DNA of 64,000 nucleotides, from the NCBI GenBank assembly GCA_039000515.1, contig JBCFYV010000553.1, forward strand, positions 1 through 64,000, read 5' to 3'. Positions 55,681 through 64,000 of this stretch are shown here, piece after piece. The notes beneath the pieces are model-generated. The model did not search any database and was not told the origin of the DNA. It worked only from the letters and a program-made list of their open reading frames with translations. Position numbers and translations under genes: made by a program. The stretch comes from Timema cristinae. Taxonomy: Eukaryota; Arthropoda; Insecta; Phasmatodea; Timematidae. How positions within the stretch are numbered: the stretch's first letter is position 1; each line of letters opens with the position of its first letter.

Positions 55681-57230
55681 TATGTCGGGCAGACAAGACA
55701 AGAATAGATATTGAGGTCATTGCCACGGGCAACGGGGGTTTTCCCTGCCGTCAGTTTGACTGAGGGCTCGGCACGAAGCTTGCGCTATGGCTGACAAGCC
55801 TAGAATGAACATCGGCTCTTCTGTCACAAGGCTCTGTCCCGGAACAAGCAGCATGAACGTTGCGCTATGGTGCTTTGTAGTAGAGTGTGGTAATTTGTTC
55901 CAGAGACCCCCTCCTCCTTCGCCACCCTGACGCCAGACTGCCCGGGCGACAAGTGACCTCTGCAAACTGGGTGTTTCCTATGACGTAATCATTGCGTGTT
56001 ATGTCGCAACTCTAGCATCTCTAATTATGCACAATCAGGGGCCTCGGAATCCGCAGTTAGGGGCCACTACCCCCGTCACAAGTCTACTAAAATTGGTTGT
56101 TTGGTAGCGTCTGTCGAAATGCCTGGAAATGTACCTCCACCCGCAGCTCTCGGACCGGACAACCTGGGTTTTTTCCTATGCCGTAATCATTGCGTGTTAT
56201 GTCACAACTCTAGCGGACACATGCACAATCAGGGGCCTCGGAATCCACAGTTAGGGGCCACTACCCCCGTCACAAGTCTACTAAAATTGGTTGTTTGGTA
56301 GCGTCTGTCGAAATGCCTGGAAATGTACCTCCACCCGCAGCTCTCGGACCGGACAACCTGGGTTTTTTCCTATGCCGTAATCATTGCGTGTTATGTCACA
56401 ACTCTAGCTGACACATGCACAATCAGGGGCCTCGGAATCCACAGTTAGGGGCCGCTATCCCCCATCACAAATCTACTAAAATTGGTTGTTTGGTAGCGTC
56501 TGTCGAAATGCCTGGAAATGTACCTCCACCCGCAGCTCTCGGACTGGACAACCTGGGTTTTTTACTATGCCGTAATCATTGCGTGTAATGTCACAACTCT
56601 AGCTGACACATGCACAATCATGGGCCTCGGAATCCACAGTTAGGGGCCGCTATCCCCCGTCACAAGCCTACTAAAATTGGTTGTTTGGTAGCGTCTGTCA
56701 AAATGCCTGGAAATGTTCCTCCACCCGCAGCTCTCGGACCGGACAACCTGAGTTTTTTTCCTATGACATAATCATCGCATGTTATGTCCCAACCCTGGTG
56801 CCAGTATGTCGGCCCAACAAGACAAGAATAGATATTGAGGTCATTGCCTCGGGCATCTGGTTTTCCCTGGTGCCAATATGTCGGCCCGACAAGACAAGAA
56901 TAGATATCGAGGTCATTGCCCGGGGCAACAGGGTTTTTCCCTGGCGCCAGTATGTCGGGAAGACTAGACAAGAATAGATATTGAGGTCATTGCCCCGGGC
57001 AGCGGGGGGTTTTCCCTGGCGTCAGCTTGACGGCTCACGAGACAAGAAAAGATCTTGACCTCAACAACCTTGGGGTTTTCCCAATGACGTAATCATTGCG
57101 TGTTATGTCGCAACCCTGGCGCCAGTATGTCGGCACAACAAGACGAGTTGAGACAAGCTTAGATATCGAGGTCATCGACACGGGCGCCAGGTTGGCGGGC
57201 AGACAAGACAAGTCGAGACAAGAATATATC
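55625..57230 (+). repeat. GC-rich interlaced tandem repeats (two families)
   Basis: Family 1, about 195 bp: units from GGGTTTTTTCCTATGCCGTA through GCACAATCAGGGGCCTCGGA and GTTTGGTAGCGTCTGTCGAA to CCGCAGCTCTCGGACCGGAC. Starts lie near 55968, 56166, 56360, 56555 and 56751 (last partial). Family 2, about 72 bp: CAGTATGTCGGGCAGACAAG, ACAAGAATAGATATTGAGGT, then GGTTTTTCCCTGGCGC, at about 55625, 55680, 56807, 56876, 56948 and, degraded, 57020-57210. Family-2 blocks flank the family-1 array on both sides. The - and + frames across it are repeat by-products. The function is unknown; such arrays occur as homologous regions or inverted-terminal tandem arrays in DNA viruses and large transposons. Confidence 0.9.
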
Positions 57231-57317
57231 GTGTGACGTCAAACGAGGGAGTGGGTGGTTTTAAAGAGGGGTGCCCACTTGGTTGTCTATTTATAAACGT
57301 TTGTAGAGCGGTCCAAT
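57230..57317 (+). promoter_or_regulatory. Putative promoter of the first island gene
   Basis: A CRE-like TGACGTCA (57235-57242) and a TATA box TATTTATAAA (57288-57297) lie about 80 and about 20-30 bp before the ATG at 57318. Spacing to the ATG leaves a very short leader. Assigned by motif only. Confidence 0.45.
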
Positions 57318-57607
57318 ATGGACAAGTTACAGCAGCTGGTAAATATCGTCGACGCGGTGCAGACCGTCAAATTGTGTGATCTAGCCGTAGATTAAAGTAC
57401 TCGGTGGATAAACTAAAAGCCGTCAATACAAAGTTCGGGAGACGCCTAATATCCTAACTAGACGGCGAGTTTTGTGTATTTCTACCCTGCCGGTTTGGTA
57501 CTCTTACAGATGAAGACGTGTGTGAGTTAAATAAAGAAAAACTGGTATTTACCTGCGCCGGAGTAAAACCCGGTTCACCTACCATTGTGAACTTTGAACG
57601 CGCTTAA
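57318..57607 (+). pseudogene. Island gene 1: small OB-like protein, broken
   Basis: A gene of about 96 codons read in two frames. From ATG 57318 (MDKLQQLVNIVDAVQ...) it meets a TAA at 57393 that looks like loss of one T. In the next frame it continues with LKAVNTKFGRR, a TAA at 57455, then GEFCVFLPCRFGTLTDEDV and KLVFTCAGV...SPTIVNF, ending TAA 57605-57607. The pattern (T)KFG..., FLP.RF..LTDE....LN, L.F...G is one I recall from short proteins scattered through arthropod genomes near mobile or viral elements; an OB-like nucleic-acid-binding fold is an inference. Same strand and close spacing with genes 2 and 3. Confidence 0.55.
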
Positions 57608-57688
57608 GAGACACGGCAGTTAACAACAACAACGGGCAGCGGAGCATAGGGGACTCTACAGGACGTTTAGCTCTCAGGTACGCTCACC

Positions 57689-58533
57689 ATGCTTCGATCC
57701 GGCTATATTAATTTAATGTTTGTGGACCATACGATGGAGGGGCGTGCCTATATGACGGGAGAGAATGTTCACAGTGTCACGGTGTGTGATAGACAGGTAA
57801 TTTACAAAGTAGAGGAGCGAGGCTACATAGAGTTTTGTGACTCTACCTGTCACACGATACGAGCGACGGAAGTACTACCCTACGAGAGAATCGTGGAAAC
57901 GTATATGTGTGATGTAACGTGCGCCGTTTACAATTTCCGCAAGGGGGACGTGGTAGCTGTGTTACCCCGACCTCCACCGCCACCCTTCCGAGCTCCACAC
58001 CATCCGTCACCGTACTTCACGCCGCCGCCGCCACCCTCAGAGAGACAGCCATACACACCCCAGAGTCACAGACGTGCCCAGCCCCGGAGTACCCACCACC
58101 TGTGTCGTCTACCCACCACACGTCACAGGCGTACCCGTCGTCAGAGTCGTCTGTCTACCAGTCAGTAGAGTCACCTGCGTGCCCACCGTCCGAGGCGTCT
58201 ACCTACCAGGCGTCAGATTCACTGGCGTATCCAAAGTCAGAGTCGCCTGTTTACCAGCCAGCAGAGTCAGCTGCGTGCCCACCACCACCGCCGGAGGTAA
58301 AGTCTGAAGAACCTGTAAATCTCGAGGATTTAACAATTTACAAAAATTATTCAAATGTTAAAATTATAGGTGAAACGCCCGCCGACTACATACTCAGCCT
58401 GGGCAGTTTCGGTAACGTTTTCCTTCCAAAGTCAATCTATTATTTGGATTGTAAGCGCTTTAAATCTAAAGCACGCTGTATGATATATCTCGGAGGACAA
58501 AGTGTGATGTTTAAAAGTGAATTAATAAACTAG
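57689..58533 (+). pseudogene. Island gene 2: Cys-rich domain, Pro-rich linker, OB-like C-domain; one frame break
   Basis: Starts ATG 57689 (MLRSGYINLMFVDHTMEGRA). Residues about 1-90 form a Cys-containing beta-rich domain. A Pro-rich linker follows (PRPPPPPFRAP, PPPPPSE). A one-base loss in the C run 58058-58061 moves the frame, which then reads a linker with repeated Ser-Glu-Ser-x-x-Tyr-Gln motifs (SESSVYQSVESPACPPSE and similar), and a C-terminal domain VNLEDLTIYKNYSNVKIIGE ... GNVFLPKSIYYLD ... MIYLGGQS, stop TAG 58531-58533. In total about 281 codons. The C-domain VFLP...L..G pattern resembles gene 1, so it may be a diverged paralogous domain. Function unknown. Both frames have strong codon-like structure, supporting one real gene. 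Confidence 0.6.
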
Positions 58534-58631
58534 ACGTACTCTGCTACTGCCATAGGAGCTAGTGGTGAAATTTTGAAAAAAAACGTTAAGAGCGAGTGTT
58601 TATTTCTTTTGCTGCATCTCCAATTGACATT

Positions 58632-59005
58632 ATGCCGTTTAAATGCTGCGTTTGTGATAGATCCTACGCAAAGCTATCCAATCTTATTCGGCACAAAATT
58701 CAATGTCATCAAACTGCTGCTCACCAGGATACCTGTTGGGACGAGGAGGTATTATGCAGGGCGTTAGACATGATCGAGAAAGAGGAATACAAACGTGTCA
58801 AGTGCTTAAACGAACTTGAGAAAAACAAAGTTATAACGTTGTGCTATCGGAAGAGCCCGAACCTAATGTTATTGTGCTTGAGTTTGTTGGAAGAGTAAGA
58901 TTGCCAGGTAAAAACTGTGGAGACATTGTCAATATACACTCTAGCGTCTCTCAACGTGTCTTGAACTATTTTGGAGGTGGCTCCTACTCATTTTCTAGAT
59001 GGTAG
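58632..59005 (+). pseudogene. Island gene 3: C2H2 zinc-finger protein, one frame break
   Basis: From ATG 58632 the protein begins MPFKCCVCDRSYAKLSNLIR and continues HKIQCH, a textbook C2H2 finger (C-x2-C-x12-H-x4-H). A helical, charged segment (ALDMIEKEEYKR...) follows. The first frame stops at 58898, but a neighbouring frame entered near 58839 (a T run one base short) continues with SEEPEPNVIVLEFVGRVRLP and NIHSSVSQRVLNYFGG to TAG 59003-59005, so the natural product is probably about 124 residues. Likely nucleic-acid binding. Its final codons lie inside the first unit of the downstream tandem repeat. Confidence 0.6.
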
Positions 59006-59372
59006 ATGTCTTTTATATGTATTGGTCAAAACACCTAAATAATATTGCTGCTTGTTGTGAATGTTTTAAATTAACCAATTGTTGATTGTCAATAAAATTG
59101 ACTCCTACTCGTTTTCTAGCTGGTAGATGTCTTTTATATGTATTGGTCAAAAGACCTAAATATTATTGCTGCTTGTTGTGTATGTTTTAAATTAATCAAT
59201 TGTTGATTGTCAATAAAAAGACTAACAATAAAATTGACTCCTACTCATTTTCTGGCTGGTAGATGTCTTTTATATGTATTGGTCAAAAGACCTAAATAAT
59301 ATTGCTGCTTGTTGTTGTTGTTGTTTTAAATTAATCAATTGCTGATTGTCAATAAAAAAAACTAGCACTAAA
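58981..59372 (+). repeat. Three-copy tandem repeat at the 3' end of the island
   Basis: Units of about 121 and 136 bp starting CTCCTACTC(A/G)TTTTCT at 58981, 59102 and 59238. Each has ATGTCTTTTATATGTATTGG, ATTGCTGCTTGTTGT and GATTGTCAATAAAA. The first copy includes the last codons and stop of gene 3; each copy carries an AATAAA poly(A) signal. Confidence 0.93.
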
Positions 59373-59519
59373 ATGTCATTATTATTTATAAATCCTCGGC
59401 TGGACAATCAAAGACCTGAAGGAGACGCCAACATTGTTGTGACTTAGTTTCCTATCCAGGGTTGAATTGCTTATCTAATCCATAATATATATTTACGAGT
59501 ATATCTTACCCCCTTAATG

Positions 59520-59605
59520 TGAACAAACCAGTACACGTACTAAGATACATATGTAAGCCAAAGTTTCCAGGGCTCGATTCCCGTGTGCAGGTGTATTTTT
59601 TTTCA
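59520..59605 (+). repeat. tRNA-like SINE fragment
   Basis: ACGTACTAAGATACATATGTAAGCC with a B box GGGCTCGATTCCCGTGTGCAGG, matching the right arm of the element at 52260-52665. Confidence 0.55.
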
Positions 59606-60049
59606 GAATATGATATGTATTAAATGGTGAAGGAGAAACGCTACATATAAAGGAGGCAGCAGCTTTCTCATCACGGCGTTAGTAAGACTGCCCGCTGCGC
59701 CAAGTGTCCAGAAAGAATGTATAACTCTCTCTCTCTCTCTCTGAGAAGGGAGACATGTATTTGTCTGTTAATCTATGTCGCGTGGTCAATGGTCAAGACG
59801 TCTAAGGAATCACTTGGCCGCGAGGCGTTAGCATGTCTGTCTGTCCCCTCAGAGTCAAGTGTCCAGGCTTCGATTCACTGTATGACTGAAAATGATGGTT
59901 TAAGGGGGAGGGGAATGGGAACTAGTACACCAATTGAAGCAAAGAGACGGTCTTACACATGCCAGGGGTTCAAAACCCTATATTAGCCACATGTCATGAT
60001 GTTTTTTCTGGGAGAGCGGATTCCCGTAAGGTGCTTCCCTGTCTCACTC
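59606..60049. other. Gene-free stretch
   Basis: Contains a (CT)n run at 59727-59743 and tRNA-like or SINE-like patches (CAGGCTTCGATTCACTG at about 59866; CCAGGGGTTCAAAACCC at about 59961) without a clear body. Confidence 0.4.
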
Positions 60050-60089
60050 TCCGTGGCTTCGTTGAAACAGCAACAATAAATTTAACGTT

Positions 60090-60650
60090 CGCAAAAATAT
60101 TTACTTTTACAAAAAAAATCACAAGTAATACAATTATTAAAATCTTGAAATTATTTTAAATTAATATGTTGATGAAACTATATACGCTGATATAATATAT
60201 ACCATTTACACTAAACAAATTAGTTACTTAAACAGCAACCAAATATTTAATGTCCGAAAAAATATTTTGATCTAATAATAATATATTTACTTTTACAAAA
60301 AACAAACAAAAAAAACCACAAGTTTTACAATTATGAAAATTTGAAAATATTTTGATATAATAATATATTTAGTTTTACAAAAAAACAAAACAAAAAAACC
60401 ACAAGTTTTACAATTATGAAAATCTTGAAAATATTTTGATATAATAATATATTTAGTTTTACAAAAAAAATTCACAACTAACACAATTATGAAAATCTTG
60501 AAATTATTTTAAATAAATATGTTGATTAAACTATATACACGCTGACATAATATTTTGATATAAAAATATATTTACTTTTACAAAAAAAAAACACAAGTAA
60601 TACACTTATGAGGATCTTGAAATTATTTTAAATTAATATGTTTTACGTTT
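60090..60650 (+). repeat. About 95-bp AT-rich tandem repeat, five to six copies
   Basis: Units of the form ATATTTA(C/G)TTTTACAAAAAA...CACAAGT(T/A)(T/A)TACAATTATGAAAATCTTGAAA, with expansion differences in the A run. Confidence 0.85.
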
Positions 60651-60811
60651 TAAATATGAAACTATATATCCTTTACTGTCCAAATAAGCCTCCATATAAA
60701 TCTATGTAATTGAAAACATTTAACTTTAAGCTTTAATCATGATAATCTAATATTTGATTTATTATTCGATTTTACATATTATGTTATTTTAAAGTGTTAT
60801 GAGCTTCGTTG

Positions 60812-61860
60812 TTACACCTTCATTACACTATAGGGCGTTTTACATGACAGTTTTATCATCCAACTATGTCAAATAAAAATTTGTATACAACTAAGTATTT
60901 AAATTAACATATTTGTATAAATTGTACCTTTTTTGACATTAATTAATATATTTGTCAACAATTAACTTGATATGAAATTGTTCTAATAATACACCATCAT
61001 GATTTAATATTATATTTGTGTTTTGCTTATCATACATGTTTTCATACACCCTCATGACACTTTTCTCAATATATTCACTGCTGATCCCACATTGATGGTG
61101 GATTTGCTAAATTTATGTAAGGTATTTCGTAATCATTTCCAGTGGGATGCATCATACCTCCGTTCAGACCCATGTCTATAGAGAGGGTCTTGTTGACATC
61201 ATTGGTAGCGGGGGCATTGCACCCTGTTAAAATTCATGCTGTTGGAGGGGGATGCTGAACCCCCACTCGGAAGTCACTCGGGCTTAGCTCCTCATGAGCT
61301 TATGATGGTTTTCTGGACAGGACTGTTTCCACTGGGACCCTTGTTGCAACATTTGCAACGGTATATGTGTCTAATGGTCTTCACAATATGACGGGACGAG
61401 GAAGGCAAAGGGGGACTTCCGTACGATGGTTGATGGCTGAGTCTTACTATGTATTCAGCCTGTCTAGCAATAAGAGATTTGGCCTTCGCCAGCTCAACTC
61501 GTAGATAAACGATTTCTATAGTACACAAATGAAACACATATATAAGATATATTAATTATTGTAGTTAGCCATTGAAAAATATTGAAAATAGCCCCAACTT
61601 AAGGGCCATTGAACAAATAAATTTGAACCAGAAAAGCCCTATTTATGTCTCTGCACGTCAACACTAACTTCTCGTTTGAATCAGCTATCTTCAGACTATA
61701 TCTTAGATGGATTCTATTAATGTAGAACAAGATGGTACTATCTACAATTATTTTAACCGTAACATAAATAATAGGCCTACAACTATTTGTGAAATTAATG
61801 GAGATATCATGTAGGCTAAATCAATTTAATTTAATTGGTATTCAAAATAATATAAGGATT
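60812..61860 (+). repeat. Diverged duplicated blocks, set 1
   Basis: Block A (60812-60870, GTTACACCTTCATTACACTA...TTTTATCATCCAACTATGTC) recurs at 63171-63232. Block B (61610-61845, TTGAACAAATAAATTTGAAC...GGAGATATCATGTAGGCTAA) recurs at 62667-62895. A third block with ATATAC(G)CTGA and ACATTTACACTAAACA recurs at 60175-60225 and 62365-62420. An old local duplication. Confidence 0.75.
61294..61536 (-). CDS. Possible 3'-terminal exon of an unidentified gene
   Basis: On the - strand a TGTACTATAG acceptor at about 61519 opens a frame EIVYLRVELAKAKSLIARQA, then EYIVRLSHQPSYGSPPLPSS, then RHIVKTIRHIYRCKCCNKGP, and ends at a TGA about 61294. The first part is an amphipathic, coiled-coil-like helix, the second Ser/Pro-rich, the last a CxCC cluster. 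The composition stands out from the AT-rich surroundings and from the shadow frames, which is why I list it. No homologue recognised, no upstream exon found in the window, and no poly(A) signal identified. It could also be chance. Confidence 0.3.
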
Positions 61861-62371
61861 CTTATCGAACACTGTAGGTCATTTCTTTATCTTTAATTAA
61901 GGTGCCGTGTTTCGAAAGAATAAGTTGAGATATTATTTAAATGGCAATTGTATCCATATCTCCTCTAGTAAATCTTGTAGTTATCAAATAAAGCCTAGCT
62001 AAATTAAGGCTTAACACAATCAAAATAAGTTAATATATATATATATATAGACCTAATTTAATAGGAGGATAATTCTTGGGAAACTAAGTTTTATGGCAAA
62101 AGTATATTACTCACTGGGACTCTGAATAAATAGTTGGTTAAAATAATCATTTAACGTACCACGATCTCCCGTCACCGTCCTAGTTGCTAGAGTATATATA
62201 CGCTGACATTATTCATAGTAAATGTATCCGCATTTGAATGAAGAGAGGTTGGGAAACCTACCCAGGAGAAAACCACCACAATTATACCATAGCTAGAATT
62301 ACAATAAAAACTCTCCGTCGACCATGTCATATTTTCGGTGCTAAGTTTATTTATTTTATTTAGAGTATATA

Positions 62372-62549
62372 TAAGCTGACATAAACATTTACACTAAACA
62401 GTAACAAGAAATTTAATGTTCGCAAAAATATGTGTGTGCATTGTGACTTACTAGCCATTCGAAGCTGACATAAACATTTACACTAAACAGTAACAAGAAA
62501 TTTAATGTTCGCAAAAATATGTGTGTGCATCGTGACTTACTAGCCATTC
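62372..62549 (+). repeat. About 90-bp tandem duplication
   Basis: Two consecutive copies of AGCTGACATAAACATTTACA...GTTCGCAAAAATATGTGTGTGCAT(T/C)GTGACTTACTAGCCATTCG; nearly identical. Confidence 0.93.
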
Positions 62550-62666
62550 GAACTGTTCGTATTATTCATGAGTTTTATAATAGACACGTATCAATAAATA
62601 GTAACTTTAAAAAGTTGATGCAATGAAAATACGATAAAAGGTGTTGCACATCCAGCTAAAATATGT

Positions 62667-62895
62667 TGAACAAATAAATTTGAACCAGAAAAGCCGAAGT
62701 CATGTCTTGCACGTCAACACTAATATCATTTTAATCAATATCTTCAACTATATCTAGAAGGATTTATTTTTAATAAAAACTTATTAATGTAGAACAAGAT
62801 TGTACATCTACAATTATTTTATCAGTAAAATATATAATAGGCTACAAATATTTGCGAAATTAATGGAGATAGCATGTAGGCTAAATCATTTAATT
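62667..62895 (+). repeat. Diverged duplicated block B, second copy
   Basis: Aligns end to end with 61610-61845 with scattered substitutions and indels. It ends exactly where a family-B SINE starts. Confidence 0.8.
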
Positions 62896-62897
62896 TA

Positions 62898-63168
62898 AAC
62901 CCCTCGGTGGCGTAGTTGGCTAACGCGCTAGTCGTGCTGAGCTCGACTGCTGAGGACGGGGAGATCGAGTTTTGAATCTCGGTCGGGTGAACTGTGGGTG
63001 GTTTTTCCTAAATGGTTTTCCACTCTCCCTCCACGCAAATGCAGGTTCACTTCATCTAATTAAACCTTCCCAATTCCTAATCCTTTAGCGTAATTAGTAC
63101 TTAAAGCGTATAACCCGAACGGGTAGTAATACGCGGTGCTAAATATTATTATTATTATTATTATTATT
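62898..63168 (+). mobile_element. SINE family B, full length
   Basis: Best family-B copy. CGGTGGCGTAGTTGGCTAACGC (A box), GGGGAGATCGAGTTTTGAATCTC (B box), GGGTGGTTTTTCCTAAATGG, CCACTCTCCCTCCACGCAAATG, tail GCGTATAACCCGAACGGGTAGTAATACGCGGTGCTAA and an ATT run. About 270 bp. Confidence 0.92.
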
Positions 63169-63558
63169 ATTGTTACACTTCATTACAATTTTGAGCGTTT
63201 CAACTGCCGGCTTTATCATTCAACTATATTACTATTTTGACACAAAGAGTAAAAGTTATTTCACATCTATATGTACGTTATGTGTCGTCTACGCATTCCT
63301 AGCATGTAAACATCTTTCTGACTTCCAGGCGGTGACGCATACCATTCCTACTGGCCTACTCATGTAAATCACAGCCAGAGAAAATATTAAGGTGATTTCT
63401 CCCACTGTTGTTTATTGTATCGGTGTAGAAACCGTTAAGTAGGCTTTCCTCGCAACATCTGTAAAGTAACCTAAACATCAAACAATCCCCTCAACTCTAA
63501 GGGTCTTAAGTTTTCTGTTGCAATGTCAAACAAACACTCCCAGGGTACCCATTTAACC
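63169..63558. other. Gene-free stretch
   Basis: Begins with duplicated block A (63171-63232). No recognisable frame. Confidence 0.5.
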
Positions 63559-63559
63559 C

Positions 63560-63775
63560 GACACCTTAGTTTAGTTGGTAGAGTATCCGTCCACTGATTT
63601 AAGGATTCCCTCCCTCGAATCTTGTGTGGGTGAAATAAGGTTAGTTTTTTTTCCACTCTCACACCACGCAAATGTGTGTTTACTTCCTCTAAATTCAACC
63701 TTTCAAATTCCTAATACATTAGTACTTAAGCATATAAGGTGAACGGGGGTAGTAAGCTGTTGTGTTAAATAATAA
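63560..63775 (+). mobile_element. SINE family B, diverged copy
   Basis: CACCTTAGTTTAGTTGGTAGAGTA head, CCTCGAATCTTGTGTGGG (B box), TTTCCACTCTCACACCACGCAAATGTG, tail GAACGGGGGTAGTAAGCTGTTGTG and an AAT run. Confidence 0.8.
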
Positions 63776-64000
63776 TAATTTGTTCCAGTTCACCAGATAA
63801 TTACGTTCAAGTTTCCCTTTTAGAAATAAATGTTGATAGTATTTATAGGAAGTTACGGGATTGACCCTAACCGGTTAGACCAAAATGTTGACTCCAAACA
63901 TGGTTTATGAACATTAAATCAAACACTTTTTAAGTTATGTAAAAGAAGATAATTGAAATACCTGATGTGGCTGTTGTTGAATTTTCCATGGTTTTGTCTA
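63776..64000. other. AT-rich end of window
   Basis: Nothing recognised. Confidence 0.5.

Noticed and set aside
55717..56977. Frames of 82-103 codons on both strands in the GC-rich repeats
   Set aside because: They follow the tandem repeat units and repeat the same peptide (for example PTYWHQG); not genes.

Overview
This window looks like a repeat-rich animal nuclear genome, most likely an insect. It has no operons. The one clear host gene has long introns with GT/AG splice sites, and tRNA-derived SINEs, LTR and DNA transposons, MITEs and AT-rich microsatellites fill the rest. Order and species cannot be fixed from the sequence alone.

Host gene: a UDP-glycosyltransferase (UGT) runs on the + strand from 29397 to 50110 in four phase-compatible exons (29397-30219, 43248-43470, 46332-46551, 49807-50110), about 522 codons, with introns of about 13.0, 2.9 and 3.3 kb. 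Exons 2-4 are intact. Exon 1 has a one-base frameshift at 29540-29543 and an in-frame TGA at 30181, so this copy is a pseudogene, a null allele or partly an assembly artefact. A possible second, unidentified terminal exon lies on the - strand at 61294-61536.

Mobile DNA, left to right: a decayed hAT transposase (2.8-4.6 kb, -); a pogo-like Tc1/mariner element with TA target duplications and a PHD-finger tail (11024-13909); a nearly intact, very young Ty3/gypsy-like LTR element (15073-22822) with 1288-bp LTRs, a CTTT duplication and a well-formed -1 frameshift site between gag and pol; a hAT MITE (25101-25628); LINE relics (about 25.8-26.4 and 48.5-48.9 kb); a second hAT relic (32.3-34.0 kb) and a Mutator-like scrap (35.1 kb) inside UGT intron 1; a 1240-bp solo LTR (38555-39794) inserted in a short-period tandem repeat; further MITEs and foldback elements. 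Two SINE families with different tRNA-like heads share the same 3' tail and occur in at least a dozen copies.

The most unusual part is 55.4-59.4 kb. It is visibly GC-richer than its AT-rich surroundings, begins with two interlaced tandem-repeat families (about 195 bp and about 72 bp), continues with three small codirectional genes (a small beta-rich/OB-like protein, a Cys-rich plus Pro-rich protein, a C2H2 zinc-finger protein), and ends in a three-copy tandem repeat carrying the stop codon and poly(A) signals of the last gene. I read it as a decayed piece of a DNA virus or large virus-like transposon, but the family is not identified.

Several reading frames (gag, pol, UGT exon 1, all three island genes) are broken by single-base changes in short homopolymer runs, mostly losses, even in an LTR element whose LTRs are nearly identical. 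Residual assembly indels are therefore a serious possibility.
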